From: a virus
Direction: 5' to 3' (one strand)
Length of the DNA: 25,150 nucleotides
IMG/VR virus record: IMGVR_UViG_3300027784_000042
Coordinates: 1-25,150 of that record
Below the pieces are notes generated by a model that saw only the letters and a list, made by a program, of their open reading frames with translations, ran no database searches and was not told the DNA's origin. Position numbers and translations under genes: made by a program. Of this stretch, positions 9,585 to 17,129 are shown in pieces (the first letter of the stretch is position 1; each line of letters begins with the position of its first letter).

Positions 9585-10181
9585 CTATGTATTCCGGGCA
9601 TTCTTATTCCAACCATAACTAACGCCACAAAGCCAGTGGGGTTTAAATCGAAGTACAATAGGATCTTCTTTTCTCGACCTGTCTGCACTTAATTTAAACC
9701 AACCGCGCATAGACTCGATACCCCTAGCAGTCTCTATTTCAATGAGGATAGGTTTGTCATCATATATCTCTCTAAAGAAGGAATCTTTCATCCACACAAT
9801 ATCTTCCAGCGTAAGTTCCATGTATGGAACCACGCCTGTAGATGTGCGTATTGATGACTGTTCTATCCTGTACCTATTAGCTCCTGCCACCCCTGATCGA
9901 GGAACAAAAGTCCCTGCAAGCGACACATCACTGGCTTCTGGCTCATCTATATGCAGTTGTACTTCTCCGAAGAGTGGATCAACTTGGGCAGGTCGAATTG
10001 CTTCAGTGACTCCTCGTGTGTTGACATAGGCCGTCACTTTGCGATCTCTATGCCATACTGACTGGCAATCTTCAATAATTCGATATGTATCCACATCTAA
10101 TTGACGCGCAGGCATAAATTCGAACTTAGTAGGAGTGCCTGTTGTATACATCGTAACTACAGACGTAGTCACTTTAATCAC
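9585..10181 (-). CDS. Tail protein of unknown role between tube and chaperone genes
   Basis: 198 residues (start GTG 10181 with GGGG seven bases upstream; GTG 10172 behind GAGG is an alternative). Predicted beta-rich: strand-like runs such as EVQLHIDEPEASDVSLAGTF, RYRIEQSS, PYMELTLEDIVWM, PILIEIETARG and PIVLRFKPHW. This make-up and the place directly after the tail tube gene suggest a tube-related or minor tail protein that binds the tube or the tape measure complex. I do not recognise the family. The gap to the next gene holds palindrome copy b. Confidence 0.75.
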   Translation of the reverse strand: MIKVTTSVVTMYTTGTPTKFEFMPARQLDVDTYRIIEDCQSVWHRDRKVTAYVNTRGVTEAIRPAQVDPLFGEVQLHIDEPEASDVSLAGTFVPRSGVAGANRYRIEQSSIRTSTGVVPYMELTLEDIVWMKDSFFREIYDDKPILIEIETARGIESMRGWFKLSADRSRKEDPIVLRFKPHWLCGVSYGWNKNARNT

Positions 10182-10203
10182 CTCAAGTCCCCTGATTTAG
10201 ATA

Positions 10204-10662
10204 TTATTCTTCGCCTTCTTCACGCTCTTCAGCCTCACCAAGCGGTCCATTAGATAACAACGATACATCGACAGTTTCGAGGTCATCGACTCCACCAGTC
10301 ATATTAAACGTTTCCACAACAACTGGCCCTTGCCATCCACTTTCAACTTTTCCACTCGGCAAGTATTGTACATACAACCGCTTACGATCCAACCAAGAGT
10401 CTCTAATATGAGATACGGCTGTAGCGCCTTCTCCATCAGTATCATAATTAACAGTCATGCTGATACCCCATTCTAGAATACCAATCAACCGTGACCGCTG
10501 GCCTTGATTAAAACCAAGCGCACTGTCGTCCAATACAGTACCACTCTGATCTAACGAAGCGGTGTTGGCTGGCACCTTGGCCCAGGATTGGTGATCGGGG
10601 CCATTGCCGTTCTCACTCTCTTTCGCTACCCATACTTCCTTCTTATATGCAGCAAGTCCCAT
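10204..10662 (-). CDS. Major tail tube protein
   Basis: 152 residues from ATG 10662 behind GGAGGATTAATCT. The pattern fits TP901-1-type tube proteins: an N-terminus naming the phage tail monomer (AAYKKEVWVAKES), a mid-section RSRLIGILEWGISMTVNYDT and an exposed DRKRLYVQYLPSG strand, then a C-terminal ETFNMTGGVDDLETVDVSL, the conserved 'G-x-x-x-D/E-x-x-x-x-S' closing strand of tube proteins. The C-terminus is very acidic. It follows the tail terminator gene by three bases, as in most siphovirus operons. Confidence 0.82.
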   Translation of the reverse strand: MGLAAYKKEVWVAKESENGNGPDHQSWAKVPANTASLDQSGTVLDDSALGFNQGQRSRLIGILEWGISMTVNYDTDGEGATAVSHIRDSWLDRKRLYVQYLPSGKVESGWQGPVVVETFNMTGGVDDLETVDVSLLSNGPLGEAEEREEGEE

Positions 10663-10665
10663 AGA

Positions 10666-11094
10666 TTAATCCTCCTTTCGCAATCGAATTGTCAACATAA
10701 TATCGTGATTCCATATCTTATACCCGTCCTCCAAATCAGGGTCGGGATACGAGCCGGAATCCATAGTAATCTCCGAAGATACTACCTTTGCCTTATCAAT
10801 TTCGAAACTTTGCAGGTGGAACAACTCATACAAACGGGCTATAATATTTTCGTTAGCCTCTACTCCGCCATCCCGTGCGTGCACACGTAATGGCCAAGTT
10901 ACAATGGCGCCTTCTGTAGTCTGCCCCAAAGTCTTCCACGGAGTCGCACCTTTGTTATCAATGGATGCAATAAAAGGATAAGGCACTTTCGAGGGTACCT
11001 CCGTTGGATAGAATCGATTATCACATAATTCCTCCAACCTACTGTCTCCTGAAATTACATCCCACAACGCCATTTGGATCTCTTTCCACAGCAC
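10666..11094 (-). CDS. Tail terminator / tail completion protein
   Basis: 142 residues. The GTG start at 11094 overlaps the preceding TAG by one base (TAGTG) and has AGGAG nine bases upstream. The order of elements, helix (WKEIQMALWDVISGDSRLEEL), then strands (YPFIASIDNKGATPW, TWPLRVHARDGG) and helix (ANENIIARLYELF), is the fold order of the gpU/tail-terminator family (DUF3168-like). It would cap the tail tube and join it to the head. Position between the HK97 gp10-like gene and the tube gene supports the call. Confidence 0.75.
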   Translation of the reverse strand: MLWKEIQMALWDVISGDSRLEELCDNRFYPTEVPSKVPYPFIASIDNKGATPWKTLGQTTEGAIVTWPLRVHARDGGVEANENIIARLYELFHLQSFEIDKAKVVSSEITMDSGSYPDPDLEDGYKIWNHDIMLTIRLRKED

Positions 11095-11486
11095 TAATTA
11101 CCACTCCTGCCTGCGAGTATTTGTCGATACCTTTCCCAATTCTCTTCCAATGTAGGTCGCCATGCCGGTCGCGGAGCCATCTTCCGTGTTCCGAATTCCA
11201 AGAAGTATGCTTTTGCACGCTGATCTCGTCGCACGCCGACACCTCCGGAAATCATCCCGATCTTGTCAATATCAATGAAATGCAGTAGTGATTCTGCAAG
11301 TGCTCCGGTGATATATGCGGGAGGTTCTCCCGGCAAAGACGGCTCCCCGATTTTCTGCCTCAGTGTTTGATACATATCTGACTTGTATGCGGACAGCGAT
11401 TCATCCATCGAATGATAGATCGAATCATGTAGCGATTGTATAAATGGTCCACGATGTGTCACTACCGATACTTCTGCTCTAAACAT
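11094..11486 (-). CDS. HK97 gp10-like head-tail joining protein
   Basis: 130 residues. ATG at 11486 has GGAGG nine bases upstream and overlaps the end of the previous gene by eight bases. The C-terminal part, RAKAYFLEFGTRKMAPRPAW, holds the hallmark of the HK97 gp10 family (YFLEFGT-x-x-M-x-A-R-P-F/W). The N-terminal half is a helix with IDKIGMISGGVGVR before the motif. Members lie between the head-tail stopper and the tail terminator genes and take part in neck assembly. Confidence 0.85.
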   Translation of the reverse strand: MFRAEVSVVTHRGPFIQSLHDSIYHSMDESLSAYKSDMYQTLRQKIGEPSLPGEPPAYITGALAESLLHFIDIDKIGMISGGVGVRRDQRAKAYFLEFGTRKMAPRPAWRPTLEENWERYRQILAGRSGN

Positions 11487-11910
11487 CGTTGACCACCTCC
11501 ACATCTAACTCAAAGTGCTGACCGAAGGGGCTGTATACGCGAAGGATTCGATATATAGGAGCACCACGATTGCTGCCATCAAAGTCCATATCAGTAGTAA
11601 TTAGTAATCCTGGCCGTAGATTCATATCTTCTTGTACATCCTCAACCTCTTCGCCTTCTTCGTTATCAATAACCCAACCCAGCACGGATGTGTAGATGCG
11701 CCAATAGGACATCACACGACGACCTGATGCCATCTCAATTTCTCGTGCTGAACGCTGACGTTGAATAGATGCACGTGTTTCATACATCACTTCAAAACTC
11801 TGCGTCAAATCGCCACGCTCTTCATCTTGCGATTCAACGATTTCCCCGATCAATATATCCTCCGTTAGTAAGTCCCCGAATTCATCTTCGAAGCCTACGT
11901 TGCCAATCAT
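11479..11910 (-). CDS. Head-tail stopper-like protein
   Basis: 143 residues. ATG at 11910 behind GGCGGTGATTTGT; the gene overlaps the end of the upstream connector gene by 29 bases, a sign of tight coupling. Sequence is strand-rich and acidic; motifs such as RPGLLITTDMDFDGSNRGAP and YRILRVYSPFGQHFELDVEV fit a small beta-barrel like SPP1 gp16-type stoppers. The assignment rests on order (portal ... adaptor, stopper, gp10-like, terminator) more than on residues. Confidence 0.65.
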   Translation of the reverse strand: MIGNVGFEDEFGDLLTEDILIGEIVESQDEERGDLTQSFEVMYETRASIQRQRSAREIEMASGRRVMSYWRIYTSVLGWVIDNEEGEEVEDVQEDMNLRPGLLITTDMDFDGSNRGAPIYRILRVYSPFGQHFELDVEVVNDV

Positions 11911-12280
11911 ACAAATCACCGCCTTCGAACATCCCGCGCCAGAAATCACTCTGTGGACGATCCTCGTCTGCTTCTTCTAATTCTTTCTGCCTCTTAGATG
12001 TACCTCCAAAGAATGGCTTCGCGAGTCCTGCAGCGCGTTCTTCCATCTCTTTGGCTATATCTATCCACAATCCTGCCTGCCTGTTATATTCAATCCTGGT
12101 ATCCCCGATCGCCCTGGTCGCCTTTAGCGCGTAATGTCTTCCGACGATTTGTGCCGCAGCAGCTGCGGTCTGCGTAATATCTTCGTCGTTCATCGCCAGC
12201 AATTCCTGCAGCAATTCATCACTGACGATTTCCTCTGACACACCTCCAAGCAACTGTCTGATTTTATCTACAGTATCCAT
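11882..12280 (-). CDS. Head-tail adaptor (connector) protein
   Basis: 132 residues, mostly helical. I chose ATG 12280 because AGGAGGTGTAACG precedes it; an open stretch up to 12349 lies in the hairpin region downstream of the capsid gene and is not coding. The sequence (TVDKIRQLLGGVSEEIVSDELLQELL; AAAAAQIVGRHYALKATRAIG) is an all-helix pattern like the gp6/gp15 adaptor families that dock on the portal ring. First of four tightly packed connector genes. Confidence 0.7.
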   Translation of the reverse strand: MDTVDKIRQLLGGVSEEIVSDELLQELLAMNDEDITQTAAAAAQIVGRHYALKATRAIGDTRIEYNRQAGLWIDIAKEMEERAAGLAKPFFGGTSKRQKELEEADEDRPQSDFWRGMFEGGDLYDWQRRLRR

Positions 12281-12305
12281 CGTTACACCTCCTGATAGGC
12301 AAATT

Positions 12306-12340
12306 CCTCGGAGTATACAATGAGTAAGTATACTCCGAGG
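12306..12340 (-). other. Strong hairpin after the major capsid gene
   Basis: A perfect 13-bp inverted repeat, CCTCGGAGTATAC and GTATACTCCGAGG, around a nine-base loop. It lies in the 88-base gap between capsid and connector genes. No U-run follows, so it is not a standard terminator; it could be a partial attenuator or an mRNA end-stabiliser that lets capsid mRNA exceed connector mRNA. Confidence 0.8.
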
Positions 12341-12368
12341 ATACACCACCTACCATTGGCTACACTCC

Positions 12369-13349
12369 TTAGCTGCTAATAGTGTTATGGAAGAACACGG
12401 CCAGATCTTCCGCGACAACCTTGTGGTCATACGCCATCTCACCTTCGATACGATCAGCCTTGATGTTCTGCATACGGAAACGATTCATAGTCACACCATA
12501 TGCATTAGCTCCACCATATCCAGTCCAGGTGAATGTGTAGCCTGCAGATGGACGCCGTAATCCAGGCCTCTCGGGTACATATGCAAGGAACATGAAGTTT
12601 GGGTGAATCCGATCGAAATCGTCATCCCGGCCTTCTTGTCCTTTGTTATAAATACCGCTGGCGATCAGGATACGATCCATACCGAATAATGGTGCGATTA
12701 ATTCAGGAGTCATGATTCCCGATTGAGTATACTTGTACCTGTCGATCAAGTCACCATGTTCCTTCAATGCACGCCAGGTTTGGATATCCATGCACAAGAC
12801 ATTCGGTGTATAGCCAGTCTCAGTTTCAACGTCGTCTTTTGCTTCATCAACGTATTTGATAGGATCAGAAGAGTCGTCGTCTAGTTGTTCGTAAGTACCG
12901 CCGCTGAGATCAACGTCTTCACCCCAAATACCAGTACCGATGTAGTCATCTACAAACTGACGCTCCTTGGATACCATTAGCCGCTGAGTCACAAATTCAG
13001 TAGCGTCGCGATCGGCATCCAACGGATTATCAGTATTGGCCCGAGTCTGATCGTCTACGTCCTTATGCAACGCATAGACATCACAGAAGTAAGTATCGGT
13101 CGAAATACGGTATCCACTACCTACCGATTCAGTAGAAGGAGCTCTCCGCTGTGCCTCATCGCGGAACCAATCTCCCTTATCATACTTGAAGTACTTATCG
13201 CTCTGCTTTTGTACTGGAATCCGCGGGAATATCTTGTCATTCACGAAGTTATCGGTATCTTGTATGTAAGCTACCGAGATGTTTGTGAGTATTTGATTGA
13301 CATGGACATTCTGCGGAGTCGGATTATTCTTTCTAGTTACGTGTGGCAT
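12369..13349 (-). CDS. Major capsid protein
   Basis: 326 residues from ATG 13349 behind GGAGGTGAATTTACATA. It sits between the decoration protein and connector genes, the usual place. The N-terminal arm (VNQILTNISVAYIQDTDNFV) and the long segment NDKIFPRIPVQKQSDKYFKY are typical of a capsid protein family in which a beta-stranded arm precedes the core; the C-terminal AYGVTMNRFRMQNIKADRIE and MAYDHKVVAEDLAVFFHN also match that pattern. The fold is presumably HK97-like. The gene lacks the canonical HK97 protease-cleaved N-terminal delta domain, as expected if scaffolding is supplied by the separate upstream gene. Confidence 0.88.
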   Translation of the reverse strand: MPHVTRKNNPTPQNVHVNQILTNISVAYIQDTDNFVNDKIFPRIPVQKQSDKYFKYDKGDWFRDEAQRRAPSTESVGSGYRISTDTYFCDVYALHKDVDDQTRANTDNPLDADRDATEFVTQRLMVSKERQFVDDYIGTGIWGEDVDLSGGTYEQLDDDSSDPIKYVDEAKDDVETETGYTPNVLCMDIQTWRALKEHGDLIDRYKYTQSGIMTPELIAPLFGMDRILIASGIYNKGQEGRDDDFDRIHPNFMFLAYVPERPGLRRPSAGYTFTWTGYGGANAYGVTMNRFRMQNIKADRIEGEMAYDHKVVAEDLAVFFHNTISS

Positions 13350-13368
13350 TATGTAAATTCACCTCCTC

Positions 13369-13785
13369 TTATTCTCCAGTGCTGCGGTCAACTGGAGTTA
13401 TAGTATTCAGAAGTACAGATATAATATGTCCATCTTCTTCCGAATCCTCCAGTGCTATCCCTACAGCGTTTTCGTCTTCATTACCCACAGCAGCCTTGCC
13501 GTCAGAATCCGATGCGACATAGTCGCCCCTGCTAATGCCTCCAGTACCTGCTTTGACTTTACTGACACCTAGGATCGTTACAGTAGCCGATCCAGCAGTA
13601 TCAGAGTCGTAATCAGTATTCCCGTAAGGCGGATTATTTTGTAATACTCCTAGGGGCGTCTCGGCGTCGTCACAGACGCTGACTTCGTTATCTTCACTTA
13701 AATACACGAATTTGTATTGATCATCAGTTAAGTCCTCACCAGCTTTCATTGCCGGCAGATTCATCTTTATTGCATCCCATGCCAT
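13369..13785 (-). CDS. Head decoration / capsid cement protein
   Basis: 138 residues from ATG 13785 behind GGAGGTGACCTGAAGA. Small, acidic, strand-rich, with LGVLQNNPPYG and TVTILGVSKVKAGTGGISRGDYV, the pattern of DUF2190-like decoration proteins (GVL-x-N-x-P, V.G..KV.aGG.I..G..V). It would trim onto the outer surface of the capsid lattice and stabilise it. It lies between scaffold and capsid genes, as decoration genes usually do. Confidence 0.82.
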   Translation of the reverse strand: MAWDAIKMNLPAMKAGEDLTDDQYKFVYLSEDNEVSVCDDAETPLGVLQNNPPYGNTDYDSDTAGSATVTILGVSKVKAGTGGISRGDYVASDSDGKAAVGNEDENAVGIALEDSEEDGHIISVLLNTITPVDRSTGE

Positions 13786-13808
13786 TCTTCAGGTCACCTC
13801 CTTCTAGA

Positions 13809-14600
13809 TTACTGGAGATCATTCTCATCCAGATATTGCTGATACAAATCTGGATCGCGCTCCAGCTCCTCAGTAATAGCCTTAGAGAGCGTCAGGTCAG
13901 AATCGTCCTTAATGCGCTCTTCTGCACGCTGGACAGCCTTCTCATACGCAGTAGTGGGGCCTTCGTTATCGTTAGCGCCCGACTGCTTAAATAAGTCGCC
14001 CTTCTCAATACGTTCATGTGCGGACTTCAGTACATCTTCCACCATCTCGGCCAGCTCGTCATCCTTAGCGTGGGCTTTCATAAGTACATCAGTAAGTTTG
14101 TCAACATCGGCTACATTACTATATCCTTCAGCCCTCTTTTGGAATTCTACTTTCATCCGAGCATTCTTCTCAGTCTTGGCCATTTCTTCGGCAGCTTGAA
14201 TCCGCTGTTGCATCTCATCGAACCTTTTTTGGACGTCCTCGGGAAGATCTTCAGCATCGCCTTCTTTGTCGTCATTATCTTCCTGCATCTTCCCTAATTG
14301 AGATTCGAGTTCTTCGATGCGTTTCTCTAACTTAGCCTTCTCCTCCTTCACAGAGTCTTCCCATTGCTTCCGGACTTCAATCTTACTCTCCAAGTCGTTC
14401 CGCAACTCTTCATCTTCAACCTTCGCAATTAATTCTTCAAAAGTCATGTCGTCAAAATTCCCTCCTTTCGAGTTCTCATCTATATTGTCAGCCCGCTTTA
14501 CTAGGAGAAATCTCCTATTATTAGCAGGCCGATCAACACCGCTGATTTCCTTAACTACAGCATCAACTATCTTCCGCCTTTTTCTTCGATATGTGCTCAA
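13809..14600 (-). CDS. Scaffold-like protein with XkdF C-terminal motif
   Basis: 263 residues. Start TTG 14600 with AGGAGG nine bases upstream. Residues ~10-35 contain VKEISGVDRPANNRRFLLVK, a motif that in XkdF-type proteins follows the protease domain. The rest is a long charged helix/coiled coil (about 50-200; KAKLEKRIEELESQLGKMQE), typical of capsid scaffolds. It is in the same reading frame as the protease gene before it, separated by TAG AGG AGG TGA, so the two look like one ancestral protease-scaffold gene that now makes two proteins. Role in head assembly is inferred. Confidence 0.78.
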   Translation of the reverse strand: MSTYRRKRRKIVDAVVKEISGVDRPANNRRFLLVKRADNIDENSKGGNFDDMTFEELIAKVEDEELRNDLESKIEVRKQWEDSVKEEKAKLEKRIEELESQLGKMQEDNDDKEGDAEDLPEDVQKRFDEMQQRIQAAEEMAKTEKNARMKVEFQKRAEGYSNVADVDKLTDVLMKAHAKDDELAEMVEDVLKSAHERIEKGDLFKQSGANDNEGPTTAYEKAVQRAEERIKDDSDLTLSKAITEELERDPDLYQQYLDENDLQ

Positions 14601-14615
14601 CCAGACTCACCTCCT

Positions 14616-15104
14616 CTACTCCTCCATAGCAGCCTGGATATAACCGCCTATTGATAATCCAGTCCATTCACCACGGAGTACTTTCTGGTAATAGGGATCA
14701 GAGAAGACGACGCCTACTAACCACGTGCCTTTGCGTATATTTTCTCCGTTGATTTCCATGTCGCTGGGTGCAATGTAGGATTCGACAATACGTCCTATGT
14801 GATCGCCAGTCTCATCGTGCATGTCTCCGACATTCTTTTCTAATTCGTTCGCGACTTCGGATAATTTCTCCATGTCGATATAAACATCTTCATTATTTTC
14901 GTATGCTTCTGTTAATTCTTCGATGAAGGCCTTGTCGACTTCCTCTTTATCGCGGCCCGTTAAACGATCCATAAAATCCCATGCGACCTTCCGCACTGTA
15001 TCAGCGTCCATATAGTCGCCCTGCAAATCCGTTACATCGGGCTCATACGCGACGCCCAGCACGTAGTTGAGTCGATCTTCCTTCTCTATAATTTGTTGAT
15101 TCAC
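14616..15104 (-). CDS. XkdF-type prohead serine protease
   Basis: 162 residues from GTG 15104 (GGGGAGG nine bases upstream). Motifs of the XkdF / peptidase S78_2 family in order: LNYVLGVAYEPDVTDLQGD (near 12-30), MHDETGD with candidate catalytic His96, VESYIAPSD (108-115), KGTWLVGVVFSDP (125-137) and GEWTGLSIGG with candidate nucleophile Ser151. It would cleave the scaffold, and perhaps other head proteins, during capsid maturation. It follows the portal gene, as in PBSX-like phages; in those the family protein usually continues into the scaffold part, which here is separate. Confidence 0.85.
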   Translation of the reverse strand: MNQQIIEKEDRLNYVLGVAYEPDVTDLQGDYMDADTVRKVAWDFMDRLTGRDKEEVDKAFIEELTEAYENNEDVYIDMEKLSEVANELEKNVGDMHDETGDHIGRIVESYIAPSDMEINGENIRKGTWLVGVVFSDPYYQKVLRGEWTGLSIGGYIQAAMEE

Positions 15105-15134
15105 ATGTAGCCACCTCCCCTTGATCCGGGACTT

Positions 15135-15156
15135 GTATTTTCAAATTTTGAAATTA
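15135..15156 (-). repeat. 22-bp intergenic palindrome, copy c
   Basis: Plus-strand GTATTTTCA-AATTT-TGAAATTA in the 63-base gap between portal and protease genes, about 20 bases upstream of the protease ribosome site. The 3' flank (AAATTA) is the only one of five that departs from TGAAAAAG. Confidence 0.8.
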
Positions 15157-15167
15157 CAACATCAGCC

Positions 15168-16529
15168 CTACTTATCTATGTTTTCTTGATTATATGATCC
15201 GTCCGCCGACGCTGGCCTGTTAATATTATCCGGCCTATTCAAATCCCTCTGGGAATTATCAGGATTCTCCTCATCCTCTTCAATTACTTCACTCTCGTCT
15301 GGATCAGCGTCAGGTAATCCAAGGAAATCCCGCAAGTACTTCTCCAACGGAGTGTCAGCCTTGATAGCGTCTACGCCAATCAATCTATACAGCGTGTTAG
15401 CTAACTTCAGCGGATCTATCTTCTTCACAGGTGAAGTCAATAATTTGGGATATTTCTCTGAATCGTCCCAACCATTCAGTCGTAGTAATTCCGGGATCGC
15501 ATACCTGTTAAAAGTCTCTACAATCGTCTCCAGCCACGACTCCAAAGCACTCATTAATAATTCATGCTTTGTATCTGCGAGCGCATAACTGCCTGTTTGG
15601 CCATGGCCAAGCATGATGATATCTGCCAGCATCGACTGTGCAATCCGAACATCATATCTCGAAATAACTTCTCCTGTATCTACTTGACCTCTGCCGGGGG
15701 AAGCCATCAACTCTAATTCCCATCCAGGCGGCAGGACACTTCCCATCTGTTCATCCTTACGAATTCTTGTTACCATACTTTCGGCGTACGAACGCATAGA
15801 TCGCGCTAAATTAGAATTTCCAAATATGTCCATCGTAGGCTTTATTACCGGATAACCAGTCAAGTCTCTCTCAATTCCGATCGCCTCGGTGACTTCTAAC
15901 TTCTTCTTGAAATACCACGAATGGTAGCATGTCCTCAAAGCACTACGACCCTCAGGATTTCCACGTGCCGCAGATGGCCTAAATAACAAGAATTTATCCT
16001 TGGGAATATACACAGGCTTCCGTTGATTCCACGTCCGCTGCCACAAGCCACTAACATCACCGGTCTCATCATCAAATTCCCATTCCCAGATTGTTTTCTG
16101 TGCCCTGATCGGGAATTTGCACCAGACAATGTGGCCGTCATCCCTCTTCTTATACACCACTTCGTGTACGCTGAATCCGTAAGGGATCATACTAAGAACC
16201 TCGCTGAGGAAATCCTGCCATGTGTGGTCCATATCATGAAGAGCTTCTTTCACAAATTTGGCTATCTCTTTCGCTTCTTCATCCTCCCCGTCGCTGGGCT
16301 TAATGTCGAAATCTACCCGCCTCAAATGCAACTCTATCGCAAATAATATAGCACCGATCGTAGGGTCAGTGACCATCTCCTCATAGGTGCGCATTCTTGT
16401 ATGCAAGTTCCGCAACTTAGGTATGAAATCTTCAAATACATGCCCACCTTGCCGCTGGAGACCCATCTCACCTAATTCATCAAATCCTTGAGGTGTCATT
16501 TTTTCTGATTGCTTTTTTACTTCATCCAA
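15168..16529 (-). CDS. Portal protein (DUF935 / Mu gp29-like)
   Basis: 453 residues. Start TTG 16529, with GGGGAGG eight bases upstream. Portal-type features: an N-terminal TYEEMVTDPTIGAILFAIEL, the wing IPYGFSVHEVVYKKRDDGHI, the segment FRPSAARGNPEGRSALRTCY (the G-x-P-x-G-x-S pattern seen in gp29-like portals) and LGHGQTGSYALADTKHELL near residue 310. The C-terminus (~390-453) is acidic and Asn-rich, probably disordered. It forms the twelve-fold ring through which terminase pumps DNA. One gene separates it from the large terminase, which is slightly unusual. Confidence 0.9.
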   Translation of the reverse strand: MDEVKKQSEKMTPQGFDELGEMGLQRQGGHVFEDFIPKLRNLHTRMRTYEEMVTDPTIGAILFAIELHLRRVDFDIKPSDGEDEEAKEIAKFVKEALHDMDHTWQDFLSEVLSMIPYGFSVHEVVYKKRDDGHIVWCKFPIRAQKTIWEWEFDDETGDVSGLWQRTWNQRKPVYIPKDKFLLFRPSAARGNPEGRSALRTCYHSWYFKKKLEVTEAIGIERDLTGYPVIKPTMDIFGNSNLARSMRSYAESMVTRIRKDEQMGSVLPPGWELELMASPGRGQVDTGEVISRYDVRIAQSMLADIIMLGHGQTGSYALADTKHELLMSALESWLETIVETFNRYAIPELLRLNGWDDSEKYPKLLTSPVKKIDPLKLANTLYRLIGVDAIKADTPLEKYLRDFLGLPDADPDESEVIEEDEENPDNSQRDLNRPDNINRPASADGSYNQENIDK

Positions 16530-16543
16530 TTATGTCACCTCCC

Positions 16544-17125
16544 CTACGAAGTATCATGAATTCTGAAGCCTTTAACACCTACGGTGAGATGAAAGACTCC
16601 CAACTCATCCTGCGTCTCTTCTTCAGCTTCAATTTTGTATGACTCCAGTTTCAAGAAATCATCAGTCTTCCCATCCAAAACTACGCCAGGTTTGTCGAAG
16701 TTGAGTGTTGCCGTGAACAGATGTATGTCATCCTGTGCTGGGCTTACAACATCCCCCACCTTTGTAGTCACAAAACCTTGGTTTGCTATTTCCATTATAT
16801 CCGTCCAATACTGCATCACATAGGTATCTACGAATCCATTCGATTTAATCGTCAACCTCAAATACCTGCTATCACTGTTGGATGCAAATTCGATGGTATC
16901 ACTATACATCACAAACGTAATTTCTGTCAGCAAAGTTGTGTCAGGCTCAATCAAGAATTCTGTTCCTTTGGATGCACTTCCGTAATCCGTACTAGAGCCA
17001 AAATTGTTCGATCGATTTATGTAGGGAACCGCAGTTGCATCATACCCTGGTAGTAATGTACTCAGGTAATCCTCAACAACTCTTTGTGTCCGGATCTTCT
17101 GCTGCCACTTCCGCAGTTGTATCAC
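16544..17125 (-). CDS. Unknown protein between large terminase and portal
   Basis: Up to 193 residues, strand-rich (LTEITFVMYSDTIEF; SRYLRLTIKSNGFVDTYVMQ; LGVFHLTVGVKGFRIHD). I do not recognise it. The first 11 codons lack ATG. GTG at 17125 overlaps the AAGGAGG ribosome site itself and cannot be used well; CTG at 17116 sits eight bases after it and is the best placed start, so this may be a rare CTG-initiated gene of 190 residues. It fits as a minor virion or packaging protein by position alone. Confidence 0.75.
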   Translation of the reverse strand: MIQLRKWQQKIRTQRVVEDYLSTLLPGYDATAVPYINRSNNFGSSTDYGSASKGTEFLIEPDTTLLTEITFVMYSDTIEFASNSDSRYLRLTIKSNGFVDTYVMQYWTDIMEIANQGFVTTKVGDVVSPAQDDIHLFTATLNFDKPGVVLDGKTDDFLKLESYKIEAEEETQDELGVFHLTVGVKGFRIHDTS

Positions 17126-17129
17126 CTCC

